From positions 1 through 40,395 of the forward strand of contig JAUNAL010000001.1 in assembly GCA_030527585.1 (NCBI GenBank): a DNA stretch of 40,395 bases, in the 5' to 3' direction. Origin of the DNA: Candidatus Saccharimonadota bacterium. Lineage in GTDB: Bacteria > Patescibacteriota > Saccharimonadia > Saccharimonadales > Saccharimonadaceae. A program made the position numbers and the translations under genes. Shown here piece by piece: positions 6,804 through 14,531 of this stretch. The first letter of the stretch is position 1; each line of letters begins with the position of its first letter. The notes below the pieces were generated by a model. The model searched no databases, was not told the origin of the DNA, and saw only the letters and a program-made list of their open reading frames with translations.

Positions 6804-8985
6804 CTAAATAATAGTATTCATTTAGGAATGCAACGACCGGATTCTCGGTCCCTTCAAAATATTTCAAATTCATATACGCCGTCTCATCATCCGCATAAGC
6901 TCTGAGAGATTCGGTCGCTCGCGCCAACGAAACATACCTCTGCGCATATTTATATGTTTCCCAGTCCCCATTTGTACTTGAATTAACAAACGCCGCCCCG
7001 GAAGCCATTCTCTTCTCCCCCTCACTCGCACCAAGTAAATTTTGTACCATCGATAAAATATCAGAAACAAAGTATGACGACGACCCACTTTTAACCGAAG
7101 CTAAAATCCCACCATCCATCATCCCTGCTGGCGTCGAACGCTCATTATTATACTTAATATAATCCGCTAAAGCTGAATCCGGCTTAATCTTTCTCGTTCC
7201 ATTCGAGTCCAAAGTCGTATTTGCTTCCACAAATGCAACAAAACCAGGATCATTAAAAATATCATTCAGTGTCGAGGTGTCAAAAGTGACAATTTGTGCG
7301 CAAGTCGCCGATCCAACCGCCCCAACCGCCCCAATCGTCTTGCAGTCCCCAAAGTTCGCCAAATATCTTTCAGCTTCATCTTCGGCTGAAACTGCTGGCA
7401 AAATCCCACTTACCGCCGAACCCATTGCTCGGAAAATTGACGAGAACTGTGTCAAAGCCGACCCAGAAGATACTGAAATCGCCATATTATAAACAATTGA
7501 ACCCAGAAAAGTATTTTTCGAGGTAATGTCAAATGGACTCCGATTTAACCGATCGGCTTTCGCATCTAGCGCTAAGATCGAAGAAGTTAATCTTGCATAC
7601 TCTGTCACCGCCATCGCGTCGCCGAGCGATGCCCCACTCGCCTTGGCGAGCTCCGCCCCTACGCTTACCGCCCCCTCCACTAACATCTCCCCCCCAGCCA
7701 CCCCACCCATCGTTTCAAACGAATTCGAAACTAGTGACTTATCAATCGTCTGAGTTACTTTTGTTAAAACCTCACTCTCCGCGCTCATTCCACCACCAAC
7801 ATATCGCCCAATTGAACCCTTAACCCCCTTTTGACTCGAAACCACATTTCCCTGTATTAAACCATTCCCCGCCTGCGCCCCCAGCTGGTTTTCAACTGTC
7901 TTCAAAACCCGATCCGACGAGTAATTTGAAGTTTTCGCCGTGTCAACCCCCTCACCGGATAAAATCGCATATAAACTTGGTGACTCAAGCATCGATCCAG
8001 AAACCGTCACAACCTCCCCAGTTGACACATCAACTACTTCCGACTCCGTTTCCCTATATAAATAATTCATCGCCTCATTAATTTTCGATTCATTTCCCTC
8101 CCCTGCCTTCATCTTACTCACATTCTCCATAAAACCCACAAACAACCGCTCAGACCGCTGCTTTTTCGAAATCGAATCCGCCTTATTTAATTGATCAGCC
8201 GCATTCAAAGTCGCTTCCGCACTCGTCCCCGCCGTATTCTTCCCCGATACTGATGCAACCATCGTCGCCGCATCATTCGACTCTGCTGCCGCACCCACCG
8301 TCTCGTAAACATAATACTTCTCCCCCCGCTCATTTGTTTTTTGAACTAAAGTCACATTATTAATATCAATGTCGCTTCCCTCCCCCACAATTCGCCCCAT
8401 CACCTCGTCAAAATCCGAATCCGCCGTATAATTATTTCGGTTGGTGCCAATTTCCCGGAAAACCTGCTTTGCTGAATCGTCATAATAATAAGCCGCCCGC
8501 GAGTAAGTCGCCGCTGTAAATGCATTATAAAGCCCAGCATCCGCTTGAACCGCCGTCGCAAAATCGCCAGCCAAAACCACCTTATCTTTATAAAGTAGCG
8601 CCGACTCCCGCCCACTTTTATTATTCTCAATAAACTCCCCATTCTCAACATATCCAACCAATACCCCCTTCTCCTTTAAAATCCGGGTGGTATTATCCGG
8701 TATATCCCCCGAACTCAAAGCCTGCTGAAAAACCAAAATCTTACTCTGTACCGCATCCGCATATTGAACATCAGTCTCTTCAATCAGTCTCTCCGAAATT
8801 GCCGTCGGAATCATATTCCCCGAACTAAAAATAAACAAAAACACGACTAAAATAGCCGTAATAAAAAGCCCAGCCCCGAGACCCGTTTTTTTCTGATTTT
8901 TCGAGCGTTTACCAGAAACTCTCGATATAATCTGACCCTCGACCGCTGCTTTCTCATTTGCCCTAAGGACTTCTTCCGCAGACAT
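6793..8985 (-). CDS. Large single-pass membrane protein, function unknown
   Basis: 730 aa; family not recognised. A basic, cytoplasmic N terminus of about 35 residues (ISRVSGKRSKNQKK) is followed by one strong membrane segment at about 36-57 (GLFITAILVVFLFIF). A roughly 670-residue extracytoplasmic region rich in Ala, Ser, Gly, Asn and Val comes next. Two cysteines 16 apart (FGDCKTIG and SATCAQIV) could form a disulphide. The start is the ATG at 8985, exactly 6 nt after a TATAAT box; an upstream reading-frame extension to 9210 would cross that promoter and the divergent gene. It converges with recF. The layout suits a signal-anchored surface or secretion-apparatus component, but no function is assigned. 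Confidence 0.8.
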   Translation of the reverse strand: MSAEEVLRANEKAAVEGQIISRVSGKRSKNQKKTGLGAGLFITAILVVFLFIFSSGNMIPTAISERLIEETDVQYADAVQSKILVFQQALSSGDIPDNTTRILKEKGVLVGYVENGEFIENNKSGRESALLYKDKVVLAGDFATAVQADAGLYNAFTAATYSRAAYYYDDSAKQVFREIGTNRNNYTADSDFDEVMGRIVGEGSDIDINNVTLVQKTNERGEKYYVYETVGAAAESNDAATMVASVSGKNTAGTSAEATLNAADQLNKADSISKKQRSERLFVGFMENVSKMKAGEGNESKINEAMNYLYRETESEVVDVSTGEVVTVSGSMLESPSLYAILSGEGVDTAKTSNYSSDRVLKTVENQLGAQAGNGLIQGNVVSSQKGVKGSIGRYVGGGMSAESEVLTKVTQTIDKSLVSNSFETMGGVAGGEMLVEGAVSVGAELAKASGASLGDAMAVTEYARLTSSILALDAKADRLNRSPFDITSKNTFLGSIVYNMAISVSSGSALTQFSSIFRAMGSAVSGILPAVSAEDEAERYLANFGDCKTIGAVGAVGSATCAQIVTFDTSTLNDIFNDPGFVAFVEANTTLDSNGTRKIKPDSALADYIKYNNERSTPAGMMDGGILASVKSGSSSYFVSDILSMVQNLLGASEGEKRMASGAAFVNSSTNGDWETYKYAQRYVSLARATESLRAYADDETAYMNLKYFEGTENPVVAFLNEYYYLANQ

Positions 8986-8991
8986 ATGTAA

Positions 8992-8997
8992 ATTATA
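8992..8997 (-). promoter_or_regulatory. -10 box of the 730-aa membrane protein gene (leaderless)
   Basis: TATAAT on the minus strand, 6 nt before the ATG at 8985. It forms a compact divergent promoter pair with 9010-9015. Confidence 0.65.
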
Positions 8998-9009
8998 ACA
9001 TATTTTTGC

Positions 9010-9015
9010 TATAAT
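9010..9015 (+). promoter_or_regulatory. -10 box of the RNA methyltransferase gene
   Basis: TATAAT 7 nt before the ATG at 9023, so the transcript starts at or next to the ATG. Confidence 0.65.
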
Positions 9016-9022
9016 ATAAACC

Positions 9023-10173
9023 ATGTTAAAGATAGAAAAGATAATTCCGGGTGGCATGGGTCTCGCAACGGACGAGAATGGTAAAAAAATCTTCCTCTGG
9101 AACGCTCTCCCGGGCGAACTTGTTGAGAAATATAATACAACAAAAACCAAAGCCAACTTCAGTAAAGCGGTTGCGCTTAAAATTATAAACCCTTCCAAAC
9201 ACCGTGTCAATCCAAAAGATGAGTGCTACCTTTCTACCTCCCCTTGGCAAATTATGGATTTTAACTATGAACTAAAATTAAAACAAGAACTCGTAGTTGA
9301 AATCTTCAAAGAACATAAAATCGATCTCGAAACCCCAGAAATCTTAACCGATAATAATTCTTATCATTACCGCAATAAAATGGAATATTCTCTTTATTGG
9401 GATAATAAAGCCGAAAAAATCCAGCTCGCTTTCCATGCTCGTGGCTCTCATCGTAAAGTCCCAGTTCAACAGTCCTCAATCGAACGCCCTGAAATTTTTC
9501 AGACCGCTCAAAAAATCGTCGACGACCTGAACAAAGAACACGAAGAGGCTCGCAAGTATCAATCCCTCCTCCTTCGCGCCAATCAAAACGGCGAAGTTTC
9601 CGGCGGACTTTATGAGAATAAAAACCCCACCCAGTTTTTAAAAATCTAACCGACGAAATTCTCGGTAAAACCTACTCCTATTCCCCTAATGGTTTCTTCC
9701 AAATCAATCTCCCAGTTTACGAGCTTGCTTTAGCTGAAATGAAAAAACATATTCAAACCAACAAGGTTCTTGACCTCTATTCCGGCGTCGGCACAATTGG
9801 ACTTTCAGTTGCTGGCAATAAAGATTTAACCTTGGTTGAAGTTGATAAATCCGCCTATCAAGAACTCGAAAATAATGCCAAAAACTTTAAAAACGCCACT
9901 CCAGTTCTCGATAAATCCGAAAACGCCCTTAACTACATTGAGCCAGACCAGACCGTTATTCTTGATCCGCCTCGCGCCGGCTGTGATGATAAATTAATCC
10001 AAAAACTTCTCGAGGTTAAACCGGAAAAAATTATTTATCTCTCTTGCAACCCAGCCACTCAAGCTCGTGATATAAAAAAATTACTCGAAACTTATAAAAT
10101 CGATGACACTAAAATTTTCAATTTCTTCCCTCGTACTCCCCACATTGAAAATTTAATTGTGCTATCATTGTAG
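9023..10173 (+). CDS. RNA (uracil-5-)-methyltransferase, TrmA/RlmC/RlmD family, interrupted by a -1 frameshift
   Basis: Two reading frames make one protein of about 380 aa. The first part (9023-9649) carries a TRAM-like RNA-binding start (IEKIIPGGMGLA, LPGELVE) and the RNA-recognition domain (HYRNKMEYS). The second part (in frame from 9640, -1 relative) continues as KNLTDEILGKTY, then NGFFQIN, the SAM motif VLDLYSGVGTIGL, LDPPRAGC and the catalytic-cysteine motif YLSCNPAT. All are in family order with nothing missing. Zero frame stops at 9647-9649. A slippery T-TTA-AAA lies at the junction. Either programmed frameshifting, a mutation, or a sequencing error in the T5A5 run explains this. The exact target (tRNA U54 or 23S rRNA) cannot be told. 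Confidence 0.85.
9637..9666 (+). promoter_or_regulatory. Candidate -1 ribosomal frameshift site
   Basis: Slippery heptamer T-TTA-AAA (9637-9643), read TTA AAA in zero frame. After a gap of 5 nt comes a hairpin, ACCGA (9649-9653) with TCGGT (9662-9666), which covers the end of the zero-frame stop. Slip to -1 joins the methyltransferase halves exactly. The 5-bp stem is weak. Confidence 0.45.
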
Positions 10174-10234
10174 TATGAGAAAACCTCGCAACAATACTTT
10201 TTAATCTGATTAATTTTTCCAGCCTCTTAGCATA

Positions 10235-10263
10235 TTGTCGAAACCGCCGTTTTGCGTTAAAAT
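10235..10263 (+). promoter_or_regulatory. Promoter of tRNA-Ser(GGA)
   Basis: TTGTCG (10235-10240), 17-base spacer, TAAAAT (10258-10263). The tRNA starts 11 nt later. Confidence 0.55.
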
Positions 10264-10274
10264 AATGACAAGAC

Positions 10275-10365
10275 GGAAGTGTGTCCGAGTGGTTTAAGGA
10301 GCACGCTTGGAAAGCGTGTAAGGTCTTCACGGCCTTCACAGGTTCGAATCCTGCCACTTCCGCCA
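10275..10365 (+). tRNA. tRNA-Ser(GGA)
   Basis: 91 nt including the encoded CCA. Acceptor GGAAGTG pairs with CACTTCC. The anticodon stem CACGC/GCGTG holds loop TTGGAAA, so the anticodon is GGA (codons UCC/UCU). The long variable arm typical of serine tRNA and the GGTTCGAATCC T arm are present. The ABC ATPase gene begins only 9 nt after the CCA, so the two may be cut from one transcript. Confidence 0.97.
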
Positions 10366-10374
10366 CAAAGAAAT

Positions 10375-11139
10375 ATGAGTGAAAATACAGTAATAGAACT
10401 AAAAGGCCTCACCAAACGTTATGGTTATGGCGATACGGAATCTTTTGCTTTGAAGGATTTCGACCTTACCATTAAACGTGGTGAGTTTATTATGATTATG
10501 GGACCATCTGGTTGTGGGAAGACTACCCTTCTTAATATTATTGGTCTCCTCGACCGTCCAACTAGTGGCGACTACCAGCTAAATGGCGAAGATGTTTCTG
10601 GTATTTCCGCTGCTCGCCAGGCCCGCCTGCGTGCTAAAAAAATTGGCTTCATCTTTCAAAACTTCAACCTTATTGACGATCTTTCCGTGATTGAAAATGT
10701 CGCCCTCCCCCTCGTTTATGTTAATCAGCCAAAAACCGTTCGTCTAAAAAATGCTTCGGAAGCCTTGAAACGTTTTCATCTTGGTGAACGCGAATATTAT
10801 ATGCCAAGCCAGCTTTCCGGTGGCCAACAACAGCGTGTTGCAATCGCTCGCGCTATTGTTAGTGATCCGGAAATTATTCTCGCCGATGAGCCAACCGGAA
10901 ACCTTGATTCCCGCTCCTCTAGTATCGTAATGGAAGAATTAAAAGCCATCCATGAAGAAGGCAATACTATTATTATGGTCACCCATAACCCGGCTTTAAC
11001 CAATTATGCAACCCGTGTTATTAATATGTTGGATGGCCATATCGATACAGACATAAAAACTGTCGCCGACCGCAACCTTCCTCAGCCAATCGCCGTAAAG
11101 ATTAAAAAGAAAAAGCGCGGTGCTAGGAGGAAGAAATAA
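10375..11139 (+). CDS. ABC transporter ATPase, MacB/LolD type
   Basis: 254 aa. It powers a MacB/FtsX-like permease, coded next. Walker A GPSGCGKTT near residue 43, signature LSGGQQQRVAIARA near 145, Walker B IILADEPTGNLDS near 166 and the switch His in MVTHNP are all intact. A basic C-terminal tail (KIKKKKRGARRKK) follows. Start: ATG 10375. The open frame extends upstream only because it runs through the tRNA-Ser gene, so that extension is rejected. No Shine-Dalgarno site is visible. If the tRNA is processed from the same transcript, the mRNA keeps a 9-nt leader. The stop overlaps the permease start (TAATG). Confidence 0.95.
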   Translation: MSENTVIELKGLTKRYGYGDTESFALKDFDLTIKRGEFIMIMGPSGCGKTTLLNIIGLLDRPTSGDYQLNGEDVSGISAARQARLRAKKIGFIFQNFNLIDDLSVIENVALPLVYVNQPKTVRLKNASEALKRFHLGEREYYMPSQLSGGQQQRVAIARAIVSDPEIILADEPTGNLDSRSSSIVMEELKAIHEEGNTIIMVTHNPALTNYATRVINMLDGHIDTDIKTVADRNLPQPIAVKIKKKKRGARRKK

Positions 11140-12368
11140 TGGCTTTACTTTTAAAAACCCATCTTAAGCTTGCGCGCGCCTCAATTCGGGAAAATCGCAC
11201 CCGCTCTTTCCTGACTTGTCTTGGTATCGCAATCGGTATTGCTAGCATTATCCTGATTCTCTCCCTAACTGGCAGTATTTCTAATCTTGTAAAATCAGAA
11301 GTTGCCGAAATCGGCTCCGACCTTATCGTAGTCCGCCCAAGTTCTACCAAAGATTCTGTTACGAATATTATCGAAGAGTTAACCGCTTCAAGTTCTTTTG
11401 AACGCAGCAATCTTTCCTTAACCGACGTTTCTCTTATTACTGAAACCGATGGTGTTAAAAATGTTGCACCCCTCGCTATTTCTACTAACACTATTAAGAA
11501 TAATGAGAATCAGATTGCCAGTGCCACCGTGCTTGGAACTACCCCAGAATTCATCCAGATTGAGCCATTCGCTCTGCGCTACGGAACCTTCTTGAGCGAT
11601 AAAAATAAAGAAAATACGGTCGTTGTCGGTAACATGCTTTCCTTGCTCTTATTTAATACTTCAAATCCCGTCGGGAAAACTCTTGAATTCCAGGGCAAAC
11701 ATTTTATTGTCATCGGTGTTCTCGAGGAAATCGATAAAACCATCAACTTTGACAATATTGACTTTAATAATGCCTTAATCATGGATATTAATGTCCTAGA
11801 AGACTTAATCGGTTCCGTCCAAATTCAACAAATCAATATTAAAGCTGAAAATACGAGCCTTCTAGAAACAACGTCAAATGAAATTTATGGAAAACTTCTC
11901 GAAAGTAAATCCGGTGATACGAATTTCGCAGTAGCTTATGGTGACCAAATCACTCACCCATCTTCCACCCTGCTCGATATTATTTCCGGCATGTTGGCGC
12001 TCGTCGCTGGAATTTCACTTGTCGTTGGCGGCATCGGTGTTATGAATATTATGCTCGTCTCAGTCGCCGAACGCACCCACGAAATCGGCATTCGTAAAGC
12101 CGTCGGGGCGTCTAGCTATAATATTCTCATGCAGTTCATTTTCGAATCACTCATCCTTTCAATTCTCGGTGGTTTCCTCGGCATTATCCTCGGATATATC
12201 CTAGCCTTCCTTATCTCAATCATCACTCCATTCACGCCATATATTAGCCTCCAGATTTTAATTACAGTATTCTCCACGGCTATCCTGGTTGGTCTTGTTT
12301 TCGGCATCTATCCTGCCCTGAAAGCTGCCCGCAAGAACCCAATCGAATCGCTTAAACATTATCGTTAG
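11139..12368 (+). CDS. ABC transporter permease, MacB/FtsX type
   Basis: 409 aa, normal for the family. One membrane segment is near residues 24-46 (FLTCLGIAIGIASIILIL). A MacB_PCD-like extracytoplasmic domain spans about 47-280. Three C-terminal FtsX-type segments are near 285-310, 330-360 and 370-395, with the coupling block VAERTHEIGIRKAVGAS between them. Such pairs act by mechanotransmission, exporting peptides or lipoprotein-like substrates or driving wall hydrolases; the substrate is not known here. The gene is overlapped by the ATPase gene and precedes the MurE-like gene by 8 bases, so the three form one operon. Confidence 0.93.
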   Translation: MALLLKTHLKLARASIRENRTRSFLTCLGIAIGIASIILILSLTGSISNLVKSEVAEIGSDLIVVRPSSTKDSVTNIIEELTASSSFERSNLSLTDVSLITETDGVKNVAPLAISTNTIKNNENQIASATVLGTTPEFIQIEPFALRYGTFLSDKNKENTVVVGNMLSLLLFNTSNPVGKTLEFQGKHFIVIGVLEEIDKTINFDNIDFNNALIMDINVLEDLIGSVQIQQINIKAENTSLLETTSNEIYGKLLESKSGDTNFAVAYGDQITHPSSTLLDIISGMLALVAGISLVVGGIGVMNIMLVSVAERTHEIGIRKAVGASSYNILMQFIFESLILSILGGFLGIILGYILAFLISIITPFTPYISLQILITVFSTAILVGLVFGIYPALKAARKNPIESLKHYR

Positions 12369-12376
12369 GAGCTCCT

Positions 12377-13618
12377 ATGAAAAAATATCTTGAAAAAATC
12401 CCAGGTTATGACCAACTTGTTTTACCATACCATTTCACCCAGTCAGTTATAGCTAGCCTGAAATACAGCTTTCCCGCCAAAAAACTCCGCGTCATCGCCG
12501 TGACCGGCACTAACGGTAAAACAACGACCTGTTTCATGATTTGGCACATGCTAAACCAGGCCGGAATTAAGACTGGCCTCATGACGACTGTCGCTTGGGG
12601 TACTAAAAAACTCCACGATGAGCTTGGACATATGACCACCGTCGATGCTTTTACTCTTAATAATCGTATTTCTCAAATTAAAGACGATGGTGCCGAAGTT
12701 CTTGTTTTGGAAGCGACTTCTCACGCTCTTTCCCAATTCCGCACTTTTGGCGTTCCAATCGACATCGCCGTTTTCACCAACTTAACTCATGAGCATCTTG
12801 ATTATCATAAAACCATCACTAATTACCGCAACGCCAAGGGCAAACTTTTCCGACGTGCCAAACTTAGTATTCTTAACGCCGATGATAAGGCGACCACTTA
12901 TTATAAGACTATTGCAAAAAAATATATCACATATGGTATAAAAAATGGCGAAAATCGTGCAAAATCAATAAAATTAGGCGTTTCTGGCGTAAATTATTCG
13001 TATGGTGATATAAATATTGAAACAAATATCCCAGGCGAGTTCAATGTTTACAATTCTCTTGCCGCTGCTCTTGTTGGTCGTGAAATGGGATTATCAAACG
13101 AACAAATCGAGGACGGCATCAAAACTCTTGAAGCCGTCGAAGGTCGCATGAACATTATTGACGAAGGTCAACCTTTTACCGTCATTGTCGATTATGCTCA
13201 CGCTCCAGACGCTATTGAGAAAGTTTTTGACTCAGTTAAAGGTCATAAGGGCAGAATCATTTCCGTTCATGGTGGTGCCGGACGTCGCGATCCGTCGACT
13301 CGCCCAATTCGTGGTGCCATTCTTGCGAAATATTCCGATCTCGTTATTATTACCGAAGATGATTCTCGCGACGAGGATCCTGAGAAAATCGCCGCCGACT
13401 TCATTAAGGGCGCCGAAAAACAAGGTAAAGTCCTCGGAAAAGACCTACTAAAGGAACTCGATCGTAGAAAAGCTATTAAGCTCGCTTTTGATAAAGCTAA
13501 ACCAGGTGACCTTGTTCTTATCCTCGGCAAAGGTCACGAAAAAACCATCCTCCGCGCCGACGGCCCCCACGATTTTGAAGACATCAAGGTCGCTCGAGAC
13601 CTACTAAGAAAAATATAA
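12377..13618 (+). CDS. murE: MurE-like Mur ligase (UDP-N-acetylmuramyl-peptide synthetase family)
   Basis: 413 aa, shorter than typical MurE (about 480-500) because the N-terminal UDP-binding domain is nearly absent. The central ATPase domain has TGTNGKTTT near residue 43, the EATSHALSQ block and THEHLDYH. The C-terminal ligase domain has DYAHAPDAIE and VHGGAGRRDPSTRP. The residue block that reads D-N-P-R in meso-DAP enzymes is replaced by EDDSRDED, so the added amino acid cannot be predicted. MurE adds the third residue to the peptidoglycan stem peptide in the cytoplasm. GGAG lies 9 nt before the ATG. It is last in the ABC operon and converges, 3 bases apart, on another Mur-like gene. Confidence 0.85.
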   Translation: MKKYLEKIPGYDQLVLPYHFTQSVIASLKYSFPAKKLRVIAVTGTNGKTTTCFMIWHMLNQAGIKTGLMTTVAWGTKKLHDELGHMTTVDAFTLNNRISQIKDDGAEVLVLEATSHALSQFRTFGVPIDIAVFTNLTHEHLDYHKTITNYRNAKGKLFRRAKLSILNADDKATTYYKTIAKKYITYGIKNGENRAKSIKLGVSGVNYSYGDINIETNIPGEFNVYNSLAAALVGREMGLSNEQIEDGIKTLEAVEGRMNIIDEGQPFTVIVDYAHAPDAIEKVFDSVKGHKGRIISVHGGAGRRDPSTRPIRGAILAKYSDLVIITEDDSRDEDPEKIAADFIKGAEKQGKVLGKDLLKELDRRKAIKLAFDKAKPGDLVLILGKGHEKTILRADGPHDFEDIKVARDLLRKI

Positions 13619-13621
13619 CTT

Positions 13622-14368
13622 TTATTCTGGGTCGTATGCGGCAATCCCCTCAACGATTTTCTCGTTAGCGACCCCCATTGATGTCGTAATCGCTGCCGCA
13701 CATGCCATATATGAAACCGCCATTTCTCCCGGCACGAACGTTGCAACCGAGGTAATTTCCGATTTAATTGACAAAGTCGCCTCGGTTCCTTTCGGGTAAA
13801 GTTTAGAATTTAGAATCTTCACCATCGATGAGGTCTGCCCATAATCAATCGTCTCTTTCGAACCTTTAAATTCTTCAAAGACATTATAATTCACATCGTC
13901 ATGGTTCATCACCACAATTTCCGGCTTCATATCGAACAAAGTTTTCTCGTTTTCAAGATATTCTTCCGCTGTCATATCCGAGAGTCCTGCCGTCACAAAA
14001 TTCGTCATCGCCGCCACCGTTACCGGAAGCCCATAAAATACATTATCGCGTAACCCTTCCGCTGGCACAGTCACTACAACAACATTCGCTCCCGCTTTCC
14101 AGGCATCACTCAGAAACTTATGCAGCATTCCCACGCCAAACGGCTGGTCTGAGGCTAGAACCGCAACTTGCTCTCCAGCGGCCTTCAAAATTTCATGCAC
14201 ATAATGCGCAACCACGGTCTTCCCTGCTGCTCCCGTAATCGCAACAAGCTTCATATCTTTCATCGGATTTCCGTAATAAGACTTTAAAAGCCCAGCTTTA
14301 ATTTTTTGCGACTTCGCCTTTAATCCACCGTTTTTGTTTTGCCTCTTTTTTACCTCACTGCCTTCCAT
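13622..14368 (-). CDS. Truncated Mur-ligase-like P-loop protein
   Basis: 248 aa. A lysine-rich start is followed by a Mur-type nucleotide site, VAITGAAGKTVVAHYVHEIL (P-loop near residue 43). A central domain follows with TNFVTAGL and MNHDDVNYN, matching Mur positions THEHLD and N-x-D-D. The C-terminal ligase domain of Mur enzymes is absent: the protein ends at IAAYDPE, where the G-R linker begins in full-length enzymes (compare LEAVEGR in the neighbour). It may be a regulatory or degenerate paralogue of the convergent MurE-like gene. The catalytic lysine region is not clearly seen. A TATAAT box lies 9 nt before the ATG. Confidence 0.75.
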   Translation of the reverse strand: MEGSEVKKRQNKNGGLKAKSQKIKAGLLKSYYGNPMKDMKLVAITGAAGKTVVAHYVHEILKAAGEQVAVLASDQPFGVGMLHKFLSDAWKAGANVVVVTVPAEGLRDNVFYGLPVTVAAMTNFVTAGLSDMTAEEYLENEKTLFDMKPEIVVMNHDDVNYNVFEEFKGSKETIDYGQTSSMVKILNSKLYPKGTEATLSIKSEITSVATFVPGEMAVSYMACAAAITTSMGVANEKIVEGIAAYDPE

Positions 14369-14377
14369 AATACTTTA

Positions 14378-14383
14378 ATTATA
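14378..14383 (-). promoter_or_regulatory. -10 box of the Mur-like gene
   Basis: TATAAT on the minus strand, 9 nt before the ATG at 14368; a leader of at most a few nucleotides. Confidence 0.5.
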
Positions 14384-14418
14384 CCACAAAAAATCCGCCT
14401 AAGGGGCGAATCTTGACT

Positions 14419-14508
14419 TGGCGGAAGCGAGAGGATTCGAACCTCCGAGGCTATTGCTAGCCCACACGATTTCGAGTCGTGCGCCTTCAACCACTCGGCC
14501 ACGCTTCC
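14419..14508 (-). tRNA. tRNA-Ser(CGA)
   Basis: 90 nt with encoded CCA. Acceptor GGAAGCG/CGCTTCC. The anticodon stem CACGA/TCGTG closes loop CTCGAAA, giving anticodon CGA (codon UCG). A long variable arm (GGGCTAGCAATAGCCTC) confirms a serine tRNA. It is the second serine tRNA in the window. Confidence 0.97.
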
Positions 14509-14531
14509 GTCTCCTATCTTATCATATTTTT

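Noticed and set aside
8986-9210. N-terminal extension of the 730-aa membrane protein
   Set aside because: It overlaps both divergent promoters and the start of the methyltransferase gene; the ATG at 8985 follows a -10 box by 6 nt.
10279-10374. Upstream extension of the ABC ATPase reading frame
   Set aside because: These 32 codons lie over the tRNA-Ser gene; the natural ATPase start is the ATG at 10375.
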